64,000 nucleotides of DNA from CAIWAH01 sp964602595 (GTDB lineage: Bacteria > Verrucomicrobiota > Verrucomicrobiia > Limisphaerales > UBA9464): assembly GCA_964602595.1 (NCBI GenBank), contig CAZRRO010000020.1, forward strand, positions 62,001 through 126,000, read 5' to 3'. The notes below the pieces were generated by a model. The model made no database searches. It had not been told where the DNA came from and was given only the letters and a program-made list of their open reading frames with translations. Of this stretch, positions 34,541-43,880 are shown piece by piece. Numbering within the stretch: the first letter of the stretch is position 1; every line of letters begins with the position of its first letter. Both the position numbers and the translations under genes were made by a program.

Positions 34541-35272
34541 TCAGCGGCCGCCCTGGCTCGACCGCCGCGCGAATTCCAAGGCGTCGCGCGCCGCCGCCAT
34601 TCCGGGGCGCAGTGACACGACGGTCTGGAGCGGCGCGATGGCTTCGTCCCACCGGCCCAACTGCCCGTAGCTGCGGCCGAGGTTGAACCATGCCTCCACG
34701 TAATCCGGGTTCAACTGGGCGGCCCGTTGGTAGTTCGGGATCGCCTCCGCCAGCTTCCCAGCCGCGGCGTAGGCCGTGCCGAGGTTATTGAACGTGCTGC
34801 TGTTCATCGGGTTCGCCGCGATGGCCGCCTCAAAGTGCGGAATCGCCTCGTCAAACCGCCGCAAGCGGACCAGCAGGTTCCCCAGGTTGTTGCGCGCCTC
34901 CGAATAGTCCGGCAGCACCCGGATCGCCTCGCCGTAATGGTGGAGCGCCTCGTTGGTCTGGCCGGCCTTCACGTGGAGGAAGCCCAGGCTGAAATGCGCC
35001 TCCGCCTCGTCGGGATGCCGGGCCAGCAGGCGGCGGTAGGCCTGTTGCGCCTCCGCGTCCTTTCCGGCCGCCAGCAGGGTGTCGGCCTGGGCCAGCTCCT
35101 CGTCGGGATCGCTCGGGACGGCGTTCGTCGCCACCACCGCATTCGTGGCCAAAGCCGGTCCGGGAGCGGGCACATTGGTGGCGGCCGAGGGCGCCGAATC
35201 CTGGGGTCCGCAGCCGGTCAGGGCCCCGAGCAGCAAGGTGCCCACGAGCCAAAGAGTTTCCTTACGCGCCAT
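34541..35272 (-). CDS. TPR-repeat lipoprotein
   Basis: 243 residues from ATG 35272: signal peptide with lipobox GALTGC (Cys21), an Ala/Pro/Thr-rich linker (about 22-55), then five or more 34-residue TPR units (for example AHFSLGFLHVKAGQTNEALHHY, ARNNLGNLLVRLRRFDEAI and AWFNLGRSYGQLGRWDEAI, each with the W/Y-G-A-P spacing). TPR arrays serve as scaffolds for other proteins; the partner is unknown. The frame is open far upstream on this strand, but that part has gene-shadow composition. It is convergent with the DUF1501 gene. Confidence 0.88.
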   Translation of the reverse strand: MARKETLWLVGTLLLGALTGCGPQDSAPSAATNVPAPGPALATNAVVATNAVPSDPDEELAQADTLLAAGKDAEAQQAYRRLLARHPDEAEAHFSLGFLHVKAGQTNEALHHYGEAIRVLPDYSEARNNLGNLLVRLRRFDEAIPHFEAAIAANPMNSSTFNNLGTAYAAAGKLAEAIPNYQRAAQLNPDYVEAWFNLGRSYGQLGRWDEAIAPLQTVVSLRPGMAAARDALEFARRSSQGGR

Positions 35273-35371
35273 GGGGCGCAGCCTAGGCGGCGGCCGGCGG
35301 CTTGGCGAGCGGGACGCGTGGGCGCCGGGTTTCCGCTTGTCTCCGGGCGTCCGCCTCCCAAACGTCGCCCC

Positions 35372-35677
35372 ATGCTCGTCGTCCATGTGTCCGTTCACGT
35401 GAAGCCGGAGTGTGTCGCCGACTTCATCGCCGCCACCCGGGAAAACGCCCGCCACTCGGTGCGGGAACCCGGCATCGCGCGCTTTGACGTCGTGCAGCAG
35501 GCGGATGACCCGACGCGTTTCGTGCTGGTGGAGGCCTACCGCACGCCCGAGGCGCCGGCCGCCCACAAGGAGACCGCGCACTACGCCACCTGGCGCGACG
35601 CGGTCGCCCCGATGATGGCCTTCCCGCGCTCGAGCGTGAAATTCGCCAGCCTGTTCCCGGACGAATCGGGCTGGTGA
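35372..35677 (+). CDS. Antibiotic biosynthesis monooxygenase (ABM)-domain protein
   Basis: A 101-residue single-domain ABM/dimeric alpha-beta barrel protein. It begins VVHVSVHVKPECVADFIAAT and contains EPGIARFDVVQQADDP and FVLVEAYRTPEA, with the conserved HKETAHYATW near the end. Relatives include LsrG (phospho-AI-2 breakdown) and quinol-type monooxygenases. It ends ten bases before an iron-type alcohol dehydrogenase, so they probably act on the same small molecule. The ATG follows the TPR gene divergently. Confidence 0.85.
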   Translation: MLVVHVSVHVKPECVADFIAATRENARHSVREPGIARFDVVQQADDPTRFVLVEAYRTPEAPAAHKETAHYATWRDAVAPMMAFPRSSVKFASLFPDESGW

Positions 35678-35687
35678 GGCGCCGCCC

Positions 35688-36842
35688 ATGAACTTCGAAT
35701 TCGCCACGGCAACCCGGATTGTCTTCGGGGCCGGCAAGTTGGCCGAGGCCGGCCCGCTCGCGGCCTCGCTCGGAACCCGGGCGCTGCTGCTCACGGGCGC
35801 CAATCCGTTCCGGGCGAATGCACTGTTGGCCAGACTCTTGAATGTGGGAGTCCGGCCGGTGCGGTTTACGGTCGTGGGCGAACCGACGATCGAACTCGCC
35901 CGGCACGGCGCGGAAACCGCCCGCCGCGAAAACGTGGACCTCGTCATCGCGTTCGGCGGCGGCAGCGTGCTGGACGCCGGCAAAGCCATCGCGGCGCTCG
36001 CGACCAATCCCGGCGACCCGCTGGACTTCCTCGAAGTCATTGGCCGGGCCCAACCGCTGCGGGCCGAACCCTTGCCCTGCTTCGCGATCCCGACGACGGC
36101 TGGCACCGGCGCCGAGGTCACCCGAAACGCTGTCCTTGGCTCGCCCGAACATCGGGTAAAGGTCAGCTTGCGCAGTCCGCGGATGTTGCCGCGCGTCGCG
36201 CTGGTGGATCCCGAACTCACGCTCGACCTGCCGCCGACACTCACGGCCGCGACCGGCCTGGACGCCTTCACGCAATTGCTGGAGCCGTTTGTGTCCGTCC
36301 GCGCCAACCCGCTGACCGACGCCCTGTGCCGCGAGGGGTTGGCCCGCGCCGCCCGCGCCTTGCCGCGCGCCTTTGCTGACGGGGCCGACCGGGCCGCGCG
36401 CTCGGACATGTCCTTGGCTTCGCTCTTCGGCGGCCTCGCCCTGGCGAACGCCGGCCTCGGCGCGGTCCATGGTTTCGCCGGGCCGTTGGGCGGGATGTTC
36501 GACGCGCCGCACGGGGCGTTGTGCGCCGCGCTGCTGGCGCCGGTCACCGCCGTCAATTTATCCGCCTTGGCGGCCCGGGCCCCGGACTCTCCCGCCCTGT
36601 CGCGTTACCGGGAGGTCGCGCACATTGTCACCGGCCATCCGGCTGCGACCGCGCACGACCTGGTTGCTTGGCTCCAGGACCTTGCCGGCCAGCTGGCGAT
36701 CCCCGGGCTCGGTCACTACGGAATTGGGCCGGCCGACTTCGGCTCCATCGCTGCCAAGGCGGGCCAGGCGAGCAGCATGAAGGGAAATCCCGTCGTCCTG
36801 ACGGTGGACGAACTGAACCACGTTCTGGCCTTGGCACGGTGA
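35688..36842 (+). CDS. Iron-containing alcohol dehydrogenase family protein
   Basis: A 384-residue NAD(P)-dependent dehydrogenase of the group III (FucO/maleylacetate reductase-like) family. The nucleotide motif FGGGSVLDAGKAIAA and PTTAGTGAEVT are present. In the metal site Asp is kept in GLDAFTQLLEP, but the first histidine of the usual D-x-x-x-H motif is Gln; the later HGFAGPLGG and PHGALCA histidines are present. I recall the Gln form from one subfamily, so it may be a normal variant. It forms a two-gene unit with the ABM protein. Confidence 0.9.
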   Translation: MNFEFATATRIVFGAGKLAEAGPLAASLGTRALLLTGANPFRANALLARLLNVGVRPVRFTVVGEPTIELARHGAETARRENVDLVIAFGGGSVLDAGKAIAALATNPGDPLDFLEVIGRAQPLRAEPLPCFAIPTTAGTGAEVTRNAVLGSPEHRVKVSLRSPRMLPRVALVDPELTLDLPPTLTAATGLDAFTQLLEPFVSVRANPLTDALCREGLARAARALPRAFADGADRAARSDMSLASLFGGLALANAGLGAVHGFAGPLGGMFDAPHGALCAALLAPVTAVNLSALAARAPDSPALSRYREVAHIVTGHPAATAHDLVAWLQDLAGQLAIPGLGHYGIGPADFGSIAAKAGQASSMKGNPVVLTVDELNHVLALAR

Positions 36843-36908
36843 AGCGGGCAGCCCCCCGCTCTCCCTCCTTAGGGAAATCAGCAGCCCGACACCGGGCCGT
36901 CGTTGAGT

Positions 36909-39900
36909 TTACGGCCGAAGATTTGGGCGGTAGAGCACCCGACGCACGGTCTCAGCGAGGCAGCGGATATCATAGGGCTTTGCCATCAGCTCGCAGAACC
37001 CGAGCTGCCGCAATTCGTCCGCGGTCAGCGTGGCGCTGTAGCCGGTGGCCAGGATGATGCGTTGGCCAGGACGCCGCTCCAGCATTGCGGCGCCGAGTTC
37101 AAGTCCGTTGAGGGCGGGCATGTTGTAGTCCACGACCGCGAGGGAGAATTCCGCGGGACGGGCGAGGAAGTCGGCCAAGGCAGCCTTGGGATCGGTGTGG
37201 GTCGTGACGCGATAGCCGAGGCGCTCCAGGATCACGCGTGCCATCCGCACGAGCGCTTCCTCGTCATCCACGAACAGGATGTGTTCATCCGCCCCCAAGG
37301 GGACCGGCGCCTGCGGACCGGCCGGGTTGCTGACGGGCGCGGCGATGAATACCGGGAAAAAAAGCTGAAAAATCGAGCCCTCACCCGGCCGGCTTTCGAC
37401 CACGATCCCGCCCTCGTGGTTCTTCACGATGCCATGGACGACGGACAACCCGAGCCCGGTGCCCACCCCGGTGGGCTTCGTGGTGAAGAAGGGCTCGAAG
37501 ATGCGTTCCAACGTGGCCGGCTCCATGCCGCTGCCGTTGTCGGCCACGGTCAGGCGGACGTAATTTCCGGGCCTCAGGTCGGGATGCAGGCGCGTGAACG
37601 CCTCGTCCAGCCGGGCCTCGGCAAGTTCGACCAAGACCACCCCCGGCCGTCCCTGCATCGCGTGCCACGCATTGGTGCAGAGATTCATCGTCACCTGGTG
37701 GAGTTCGGACGGATTGGCCAGCACGGCCGGCGCAGAGGCCAAATTGGCCCGGAACTCGATGTTGGCCGGCACGGTGGCCCGCAGGAGCTTGAGCACCTCC
37801 CGCACCACCGGCTGGAGCAGCATGGGCTGGCGTATTGACTCCTGCCGGCGGCTGAAGGCGAGGATCTGACCGACGAGGTCGCTCGCGCGCCGGCTGCCGG
37901 CGAGGATATCGTTAAGGCATTCGGCCGCCTCCGGACTTCCCGGGGGCAACAGCGGGATCAGCTCCGCGTTACCCAGGATGGCCCCGAGGATGTTGTTGAA
38001 ATCATGGGCGATGCCGCCCGCCAACTGGCCGATGGCCTCCATCTTCTGAGCCTGCCGGAGCTGGTCCTCCAGCCGCTTCCGGTCGGTGATGTCCTGCGCC
38101 ACGCCGACCACCCGCTCCGGCCGGCCCGAGGCGTCGCGCTGGATGTCCGCCTGCTCGTGCACCCAGCGGGTCTGGCCATCCGAGCGCACGATGCGGTGGT
38201 CCAGGTCGTAATCCCGTTCGCCGGCGAGGGCCGCCTGCGAAGCGCGGGTGACCGCCTCCCGATCCTCGGGATGCACCAGCGCCACGAAAGTGTCGAGCCG
38301 ACCGTCGAACTCGCCGGGCAGGACGCCGAAAATCCGGCACGTTTCGGCCGACCAGATCAGCTTGGCCGGAGAGCCCAGCTCCAGCATCCAGCTGCCAATA
38401 TGGCCGACGATCTGGGCTTGCTCCAGGAGGTGTCGGCTTTCCTCCAACGCCAACCGCGCCTGCCGTCGTTCGGTGATGTCCTTGGCCACGCAAAGGATCT
38501 GGGCCGGCCGACCGGTGGCATCCCGGATGAACGAGAGCGTGCTTTCGATCCAGATGGGCGAGCCGTCCTTGCGATGTTGCAGCAATTCCATCCGCCGGGT
38601 CCGGTCCGGGTCCGCCACGCCGCTGGCCTCCAATGCCATTTCCTCCGCAAACGCTTGTTTCGCCTGCCGAAACGCATCCGGACTCATGACGCGGTCCAAG
38701 GGCAAGGTGACGAATTCATCCGGCGTATAGCCGTAGATTTTCAGCACGGAAGGGCTGGCAAACACATTGCGCAGGCCGAGGTCGAGCACCAACACGCACT
38801 CGGCCATGTTGTCAACCATCAGCCGGTATTTCCGCTCGCTTTCCCGCAACGCCGCCTCGGCGTTCTTGCGTTCGGTCAAATCCAGATGGCAACCGACCAT
38901 CCGGACCGGTCGGCCGCTCGCATCACGGGTGACTTGAGCCTCGGTAAAGATCCAGCGATAGGAGCCATCCCGGTGGCGCAGGCGGAACTCGACCGCGTAT
39001 TCCGCGGCCAATCCGTCGAGGAACTCGCGGAGCCGGGCCAAGGTGGGCGTTCGGTCGTCCGGGTGCAGCCGGGATTCCCATTCCTCGAAACGGTTGGGAA
39101 ACTCGGTCTCAGCATAGCCCAGTTGCCCCTTCCATTCGGGGGAAAAATACACCTGGTTGGTCAGGACGTTCCAGTCCCAGAACCCAATGTTGGAGGCCGC
39201 AACGGCCAGGCGCGTCCGGGCTTCCGACTCGCGCAGCGCCGCCTCCGATTCCTTGCGGTGGGTAATGTCGGTCCAGACCCCCGCGATCTCGACAGGTTCG
39301 CCCGATGCATCGCGCACCGTCCGCCGGCGGTCCTCCACCCAGACAAAATGGCCGGCCTGGTGACGGAGCCGGTATTCGAGGGCGTAGTTATCCTCCGCCA
39401 GCGTCGCCGCCAGGCCGGCCTGGACCCGTTCCCGATCCTCCGGGTGAAGCTGATTCGCCCACCATTCGGGTCGCCGGACTTCATCCGGGGCAAAGCCAAG
39501 GATCCGGGTGAGGTTCTCGCTCACCATCTGCGCCTCGGCCTGGTGGCCGGCCACCCGCAGCGAATAAATCACGGCGGGACTATGCTCCAGGAGATGCCGG
39601 AGCTTGGTGTTCGCGCGGCGCAACTCGTCCTCCGCCTCCTTGCGGGCGGTCACGTCGTGCATGATGCCGATGAAGTGAGTGATCCGGCCGCCGGCCCCGC
39701 AGACGGGCGTCACCGTGTGTTCATCGTGGTAGAGCCGGCCATCTTTCCGGCGGTTGGTAAACTCGCCGCGCCACGTCCGCCCGGCGGAGATCGTCTTCCA
39801 GAAGGCCTCGTAGAACGGGGCGTCGTGCAGCCCGGACCTGAGCAGCCGGGGCGTCTGGCCGGCCGCCTCCGCGAGCGTGTAGCCCGTCAGTTCGGTGAAG

Positions 39901-40397
39901 GCCGGGTTGGCCCAAAGAATCTGGCCGGCCCGGTCGGTGACCAGGACCCCATTGGCGGCCGTGTCGAGGGCGACATTGAGCAGGCGCAACTGGCTTTGGG
40001 CGCGCTCGTGCTCGGCGCGGAGACGCCGGGATTCGAGTTCGTGGCGCACCGCGGAGCCGAGGCGTCCCAGCCGATCCTTGAGCAGGTAGTCGTCGGCACC
40101 CGCCTTCAGCATCTCCACGGCAGTTTCCTCACCCACCGTGCCGGAGACGATGAGGAACGGCAGGTCCCCCCCGCTGGCCCTCACGATCTGCAAGGCCGTC
40201 CGACCACTGAATTCAGGCAGACGAAAATCGGAAACCACGACATCCCAGGCCTGCCGGCGCAGTGCCTCCTCAAGGGCCACGGCAGTCTCAACCCGCTCGC
40301 ATTCCGGCTCAAACCCGCCGCGTTCGAGCTCCTCGATGACCAGCAGGGCGTCGTCCTCGCTATCCTCAACCAGCAGCAGACGGAGCGGCGTTTTCAC
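36909..40397 (-). CDS. Multi-PAS hybrid sensor histidine kinase with two receiver domains
   Basis: A 1,162-residue cytosolic phosphorelay protein started by GTG 40397, which overlaps the stop of the upstream receiver gene (40394-40397). In order: receiver (about 1-120, phospho-Asp57 in VVSDFRLP), five PAS/PAC units (about 140-770), a histidine-kinase core with the H-box GGIAHDFNNILGAILG (NtrB-like HDFNN), an N-box LCTNAWHAM, G-boxes DNGSGM and GTGLGLSVVHG, and a second receiver at the C-terminus (VVDYNMPALNG). No transmembrane segment is seen. With the four signalling genes upstream it forms one compact, same-strand cluster. Confidence 0.92.
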   Translation of the reverse strand: MKTPLRLLLVEDSEDDALLVIEELERGGFEPECERVETAVALEEALRRQAWDVVVSDFRLPEFSGRTALQIVRASGGDLPFLIVSGTVGEETAVEMLKAGADDYLLKDRLGRLGSAVRHELESRRLRAEHERAQSQLRLLNVALDTAANGVLVTDRAGQILWANPAFTELTGYTLAEAAGQTPRLLRSGLHDAPFYEAFWKTISAGRTWRGEFTNRRKDGRLYHDEHTVTPVCGAGGRITHFIGIMHDVTARKEAEDELRRANTKLRHLLEHSPAVIYSLRVAGHQAEAQMVSENLTRILGFAPDEVRRPEWWANQLHPEDRERVQAGLAATLAEDNYALEYRLRHQAGHFVWVEDRRRTVRDASGEPVEIAGVWTDITHRKESEAALRESEARTRLAVAASNIGFWDWNVLTNQVYFSPEWKGQLGYAETEFPNRFEEWESRLHPDDRTPTLARLREFLDGLAAEYAVEFRLRHRDGSYRWIFTEAQVTRDASGRPVRMVGCHLDLTERKNAEAALRESERKYRLMVDNMAECVLVLDLGLRNVFASPSVLKIYGYTPDEFVTLPLDRVMSPDAFRQAKQAFAEEMALEASGVADPDRTRRMELLQHRKDGSPIWIESTLSFIRDATGRPAQILCVAKDITERRQARLALEESRHLLEQAQIVGHIGSWMLELGSPAKLIWSAETCRIFGVLPGEFDGRLDTFVALVHPEDREAVTRASQAALAGERDYDLDHRIVRSDGQTRWVHEQADIQRDASGRPERVVGVAQDITDRKRLEDQLRQAQKMEAIGQLAGGIAHDFNNILGAILGNAELIPLLPPGSPEAAECLNDILAGSRRASDLVGQILAFSRRQESIRQPMLLQPVVREVLKLLRATVPANIEFRANLASAPAVLANPSELHQVTMNLCTNAWHAMQGRPGVVLVELAEARLDEAFTRLHPDLRPGNYVRLTVADNGSGMEPATLERIFEPFFTTKPTGVGTGLGLSVVHGIVKNHEGGIVVESRPGEGSIFQLFFPVFIAAPVSNPAGPQAPVPLGADEHILFVDDEEALVRMARVILERLGYRVTTHTDPKAALADFLARPAEFSLAVVDYNMPALNGLELGAAMLERRPGQRIILATGYSATLTADELRQLGFCELMAKPYDIRCLAETVRRVLYRPNLRP

Positions 40398-40846
40398 CCG
40401 CGCCTCCCGGGTCCGACGAAACTTTCGTTGACGGTCAGCCAGTAACGGCCGAGCTGCCGCATGACTTCGGTGAAGCGGTCGAAATCCACCGGTTTGCGCA
40501 CGTAGGAATTGGCGCCCAAACGATAGCTGGTGGCGAGGTCCAGGTCCTCCCGCGAAGTGCTGAGCACCACGACCGGGATCGACCGGGTCCGTTCGTCGGC
40601 GCGGACGCGGCGGAGCACCTCGTGTCCGTCCACCTTGGGCAGCATCAGGTCCAGGAGGATGAGCGCGGGCCAACCGCCCGCCGTGCGGCTGGCGGGCCGC
40701 TGCGGCCCAAACAGGTAGCCGAGGGCTTCCGCGCCGTCACGGGCCACGGCCAAGGCGTGCTCCACGCCTGCCTCGCGCAGCGCCAATTGGGTCAGTTCCT
40801 CGTCGTCGGGGTTGTCCTCCACGAGGAGGATGAGCGGTGGATGCAT
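40394..40846 (-). CDS. Stand-alone response regulator receiver (Rcp1-like)
   Basis: 150 residues, receiver only: ILLVEDNPDDEELTQLALR, phospho-Asp66 in LILLDLMLPKVDG, VVVLSTSRED and the Lys of YVRKPVDF. The sequence between Asp and Lys and the long alpha-loop near GYLFGPQR are typical of Rcp1-type regulators that pair with phytochrome-like kinases. No output domain. It sits between the PAS kinase (40857) and the hybrid kinase, overlapping the latter, and probably relays between them. Confidence 0.93.
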   Translation of the reverse strand: MHPPLILLVEDNPDDEELTQLALREAGVEHALAVARDGAEALGYLFGPQRPASRTAGGWPALILLDLMLPKVDGHEVLRRVRADERTRSIPVVVLSTSREDLDLATSYRLGANSYVRKPVDFDRFTEVMRQLGRYWLTVNESFVGPGRRG

Positions 40847-40856
40847 GGCGTCGTCC

Positions 40857-42425
40857 TCAGCCGGGCAGGGTAAAAAGGAAGGTCGCGCCCCGGCCGACCT
40901 GACTCTCGGCCCAGATGTGCCCGCCGTGGCGATGGATGATCCGCTGGACCGTCGCCAGACCCACTCCGGAACCTTCGAATTCCTTCTGCCCGTGCAGCCG
41001 CTGAAACGGGCTGAAGAGCTTGTCCGCGTAGGCCATGTCGAACCCGGCGCCGTCGTCCCGCACGAAGAACACCGGCTCACCGTCGTGGCGCATGACGCCC
41101 AACTCGATGCGGGCCCAGGCCTTCTTGCCGGTGAATTTCCAGGCGTTGCCCAGGAGGTTTGCGAGTGCGACGCGAACGAGGGTCGGATCGGCGCGGGCCG
41201 CCAGCGCGGGCGCGACCACGAACTCGACCCGGCGGTCGGGGTTGGCCTGCCGAAGCTCGGTGATGATCCCCGCGGCCAGGATGGACAGGTCCAAGGAAAC
41301 CCGATCCAAGTCGCCCCGGCCCAGGCGGGCCAGTTCCAGCAGGTCATCGATGAGCCGGCCCATGCGCCGGGTCGCGGCCCGGATCCGACCCAAATAATGC
41401 TGGCCGCGCTCGTCCAATTGGCCGGCGTGCTTTTCCATCAGGGTGCGGCTAAAGCCGTCGATTCCCCGGAGCGGCGAACGGAGATCGTGGGAGACGGAAT
41501 ACGAGAAGGACTCGAGCTCGCGGTTGGCCGCCTCCAGCCTCGCGGTCCGTTCGGCCACCCGCTGTTCCAGCCGGGTGTTGAGCAGGAGGATCTGGTTTTC
41601 GGCCTGCTTTTGCTCGGTGATGTCGCGCATCACGCTCAGGATGCAGGCCTCCTCCCGGAAGGTGATCATCCGGGACGAAACGTTGAAATCCAACGGCCGG
41701 CCGTCGGCGAACCGCAGCGTGGTTTCCCGGTTCAAGCATTCGCCGGTTTCCGCGAGGATGCGTTCGAAGGCGAGCCGTTCCGTCTCGCTCCCCCAGGTCA
41801 TGTAAGCCTCGGCGGGTTGGCCGATGACCGCCTCGGGCGGGCTGCCCCAGAATTGGCAAAGGGCCTCGTTGGCCCGGATCACGGTGCGGTCCGACTGCCG
41901 CACGATCACCACGCAGTCCGGACTCATGCGGAACGCCTTGGAGAACAGTTCCTCGCTCTCGCGGAAGGCCGTTTCCGCCCGCTTCCGTTCGGTAATGTCA
42001 GCGCGGATGGCCACGTATTGGCGGGGCCGGCCGGACTCCTCGAGGAAGGGGACTATGGTGGTGTCCACCCAGTAGAACGCGCCATCCTTGGACTTGTTCT
42101 TGATCTCACCCTTCCAGACCTGCCCACGGGCAATGGTGGTCCACAGTTCCCGGATGAACTCCCGGGGATGATGTCCCGAATTGATGAGCCGATGGTCCTG
42201 ACCGAGCAGTTCCTGGCGCGCATAGCCCGAGATGGCGCAGAACTTGTCGTTCACGTAGGTGATGCGCCCCTGCGGATCGGTGATGGCCACGATGGCGTGC
42301 TCGTCCAACGCGGCCTTGAGGTCTTCGATTTCCTTCAGTGACGCCTTGAGTTCCAGCTCTGCCCGCCGATGCCCGGGCAAACCGGGAGGATCGGCGGCAC
42401 CGGTTCTGTGGAAATTGGGACTCAT
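40857..42425 (-). CDS. PAS-domain sensor histidine kinase
   Basis: A 522-residue soluble kinase: a helical start, PAS1 (about 35-160; ITYVNDKFCAISGYARQELLG), PAS2 (about 165-290), a coiled-coil link, then HisKA with H-box FSYSVSHDLRSPLRGIDG, N-box LANLLGNAWKFT and HATPase FFVRDDGAGFDM, GSGVGLATVQRIIHRHGG. The kinase part is of the kind found in bacteriophytochromes and KaiC-linked sensors, usually with Rcp-type receivers, which matches the next gene downstream. No haem- or bilin-specific residues stand out. ATG at 42425. Confidence 0.92.
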   Translation of the reverse strand: MSPNFHRTGAADPPGLPGHRRAELELKASLKEIEDLKAALDEHAIVAITDPQGRITYVNDKFCAISGYARQELLGQDHRLINSGHHPREFIRELWTTIARGQVWKGEIKNKSKDGAFYWVDTTIVPFLEESGRPRQYVAIRADITERKRAETAFRESEELFSKAFRMSPDCVVIVRQSDRTVIRANEALCQFWGSPPEAVIGQPAEAYMTWGSETERLAFERILAETGECLNRETTLRFADGRPLDFNVSSRMITFREEACILSVMRDITEQKQAENQILLLNTRLEQRVAERTARLEAANRELESFSYSVSHDLRSPLRGIDGFSRTLMEKHAGQLDERGQHYLGRIRAATRRMGRLIDDLLELARLGRGDLDRVSLDLSILAAGIITELRQANPDRRVEFVVAPALAARADPTLVRVALANLLGNAWKFTGKKAWARIELGVMRHDGEPVFFVRDDGAGFDMAYADKLFSPFQRLHGQKEFEGSGVGLATVQRIIHRHGGHIWAESQVGRGATFLFTLPG

Positions 42426-42446
42426 GGCTGGGACGGGCCGTTGGCG

Positions 42447-43151
42447 CTACGGGAGACCGACCAGATTCCAGTCCAGGCTGAGCTTCGGGGTAAGCTTGCA
42501 GAAGCTGTCGAAGGCCACCGGCTTGACCAGGTAATGGAGGCAACCCAACTGGCGACAATCCGCCATGTCGCGGCCGTGCCCTGACGCGGTTAGGACGACC
42601 ACGGGCAGGTCCCGGGTGCGGGCATCGCCCCGGAGGCGGCGCAGCACTTCGAGCCCGCTCAGCCGAGGAAGGTTGAGGTCGAGCAGGACCACAAGACTCC
42701 GGTTGCGGGGCCAGGCGCCAGCGAAGGCGCCCTGCCGAAACAGGAAGTCGAGGGCGTCGGTCCCGTTGTCGACCGTGTGGACCGAATTCATCAGCCGGGC
42801 GGCGCGAAACGCCTCCAGGGTCAGTTCCACGTCATCCGGATTGTCTTCCACCAGCAGGATGTCCACGCATTCGCGCGGGTCGGCCGGCCGGCGGCCGGAC
42901 ACCTTGGCCGGAATTGATGGCGAGCCGGAAAACAGCTCGGCAATGGTCGCTTCCAACGCAGTCGCCAGTTTTTGGACGCTTTGCAGGGAGACGTTCCGGG
43001 CGGCGCGTTCGATGTCGGTGATGTAGGTGCGGTGCAGGCCCGCCCGCCAAGCCAACTCCTCCTGGGTCAGCCCTAGCCGTTGCCGGCGTTCCTTGACCGC
43101 CATCGCGAACGACGACAGCACCGCAGGGACTGTGGAGGATTCCTTGGGCAC
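42447..43151 (-). CDS. XRE-type HTH fused to a receiver domain
   Basis: 234 residues from GTG 43151 (an ATG at 43103 is a shorter option). Residues about 15-75 are a Cro/C1 helix-turn-helix (RQRLGLTQEELAWRAGLHRT, SLQSVQKLATALEATIAELF). Residues about 95-230 are an Rcp1-like receiver (VDILLVEDNPDDVELTLEAF, phospho-Asp in VVLLDLNLPRLSG, VVLTASG, LVKPV). The usual order of bacterial regulators is receiver first and HTH last; here it is reversed and the HTH is of the phage-repressor type. It probably couples phosphorelay state to DNA binding. First of the PAS-kinase operon. Confidence 0.9.
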   Translation of the reverse strand: MPKESSTVPAVLSSFAMAVKERRQRLGLTQEELAWRAGLHRTYITDIERAARNVSLQSVQKLATALEATIAELFSGSPSIPAKVSGRRPADPRECVDILLVEDNPDDVELTLEAFRAARLMNSVHTVDNGTDALDFLFRQGAFAGAWPRNRSLVVLLDLNLPRLSGLEVLRRLRGDARTRDLPVVVLTASGHGRDMADCRQLGCLHYLVKPVAFDSFCKLTPKLSLDWNLVGLP

Positions 43152-43250
43152 GTTGGATGTGAGCTTAACACGGGGCCTGAAATTGCAAGAGACTATGAGT
43201 GACAGTCTGCCTGCGCCAACCCGGGTAGGCGCAGGTTCGGAGCCGACGGA

Positions 43251-43880
43251 TCACTCGGCGAGGCCGTGCTCGGTCACGTAGCGGATCAGCTCCGCGGTGG
43301 TGGCAAGCCGCATTTTCTCCAGCAGCCGCGACCGGTAGGTGCTCACCGTCTTTGCGCTCAGCGAAAGCCGGGTGCCAACCTCGGATACGGTCCGGCCCGA
43401 ACCGAGTTGGACAAGCACCTGGAATTCCCGGGCGGAAAGCCGCTCGTGCGGCAGGCCGGCGGCCGGGTCTCCCAGCCCTTGGATCAGGCGTTCCGCCAGG
43501 GCACCGGAAACGTGCTTCTGGCCGGCCACGGCCTTGCGGACCGCTTCAACGACCTCTGCCAAGCCCTCGGACTTCGACAGGTAACCAAATGCCCCGGCCT
43601 TGAGGGCGGGCACGCCGAAATCGAGCTCGGACTTGCCGCTCAGGATTAGGACCGGCAGGTGGGGCGCCAGCACCCGAACGTCCGGCAACAGGTCCAGGCC
43701 GTTCCGATCGGGCAGGTTCATGTCGAGGATCGCGACGTCCCAAGCGGACTCGGACACCAGCTGGAGAAACTCGCGACCGCTCTTGGCCTCGGCCACGTGA
43801 GCGTCCGGGAAATGCCGGTTCAGCGTTCGCCTCAACCCCTCCAAGACAAGGTCATGATCGTCAACGATGACAATTCTCAC
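43251..43880 (-). CDS. NarL/LuxR-family response regulator
   Basis: A 209-residue two-component regulator started at GTG 43880. Receiver: IVIVDDHDLVLEGLRRTL, phospho-Asp53 in VAILDMNLPDRNG, LSGKSE and the Lys in YLSKSEG. The LuxR-type HTH is at about 145-205 (LSAREFQVLVQLGSGRTVSEVGTRLSLSAKTVSTYRSRLL). It could be the DNA-binding output of the neighbouring kinases or pair with a kinase elsewhere. It lies 99 bases upstream of the XRE-receiver gene and 102 bases after the chemoreceptor gene on the same strand. Confidence 0.93.
   Translation of the reverse strand: MRIVIVDDHDLVLEGLRRTLNRHFPDAHVAEAKSGREFLQLVSESAWDVAILDMNLPDRNGLDLLPDVRVLAPHLPVLILSGKSELDFGVPALKAGAFGYLSKSEGLAEVVEAVRKAVAGQKHVSGALAERLIQGLGDPAAGLPHERLSAREFQVLVQLGSGRTVSEVGTRLSLSAKTVSTYRSRLLEKMRLATTAELIRYVTEHGLAE

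Noticed and set aside
32682..34691. 669-codon minus-strand frame opposite the DUF1501 gene
   Set aside because: Antisense shadow of DUF1501; composition and lack of motifs argue against a gene.
35273..36556. Upstream extension of the TPR lipoprotein frame
   Set aside because: Only the part from ATG 35272 has a signal peptide, lipobox and TPR units; the rest is antisense to the ABM and dehydrogenase genes.
38004..40445. Long plus-strand open frame (813 codons) opposite the hybrid kinase
   Set aside because: The kinase on the minus strand has ordered PAS, HisKA and receiver motifs; the plus-strand product has none and typical shadow composition.
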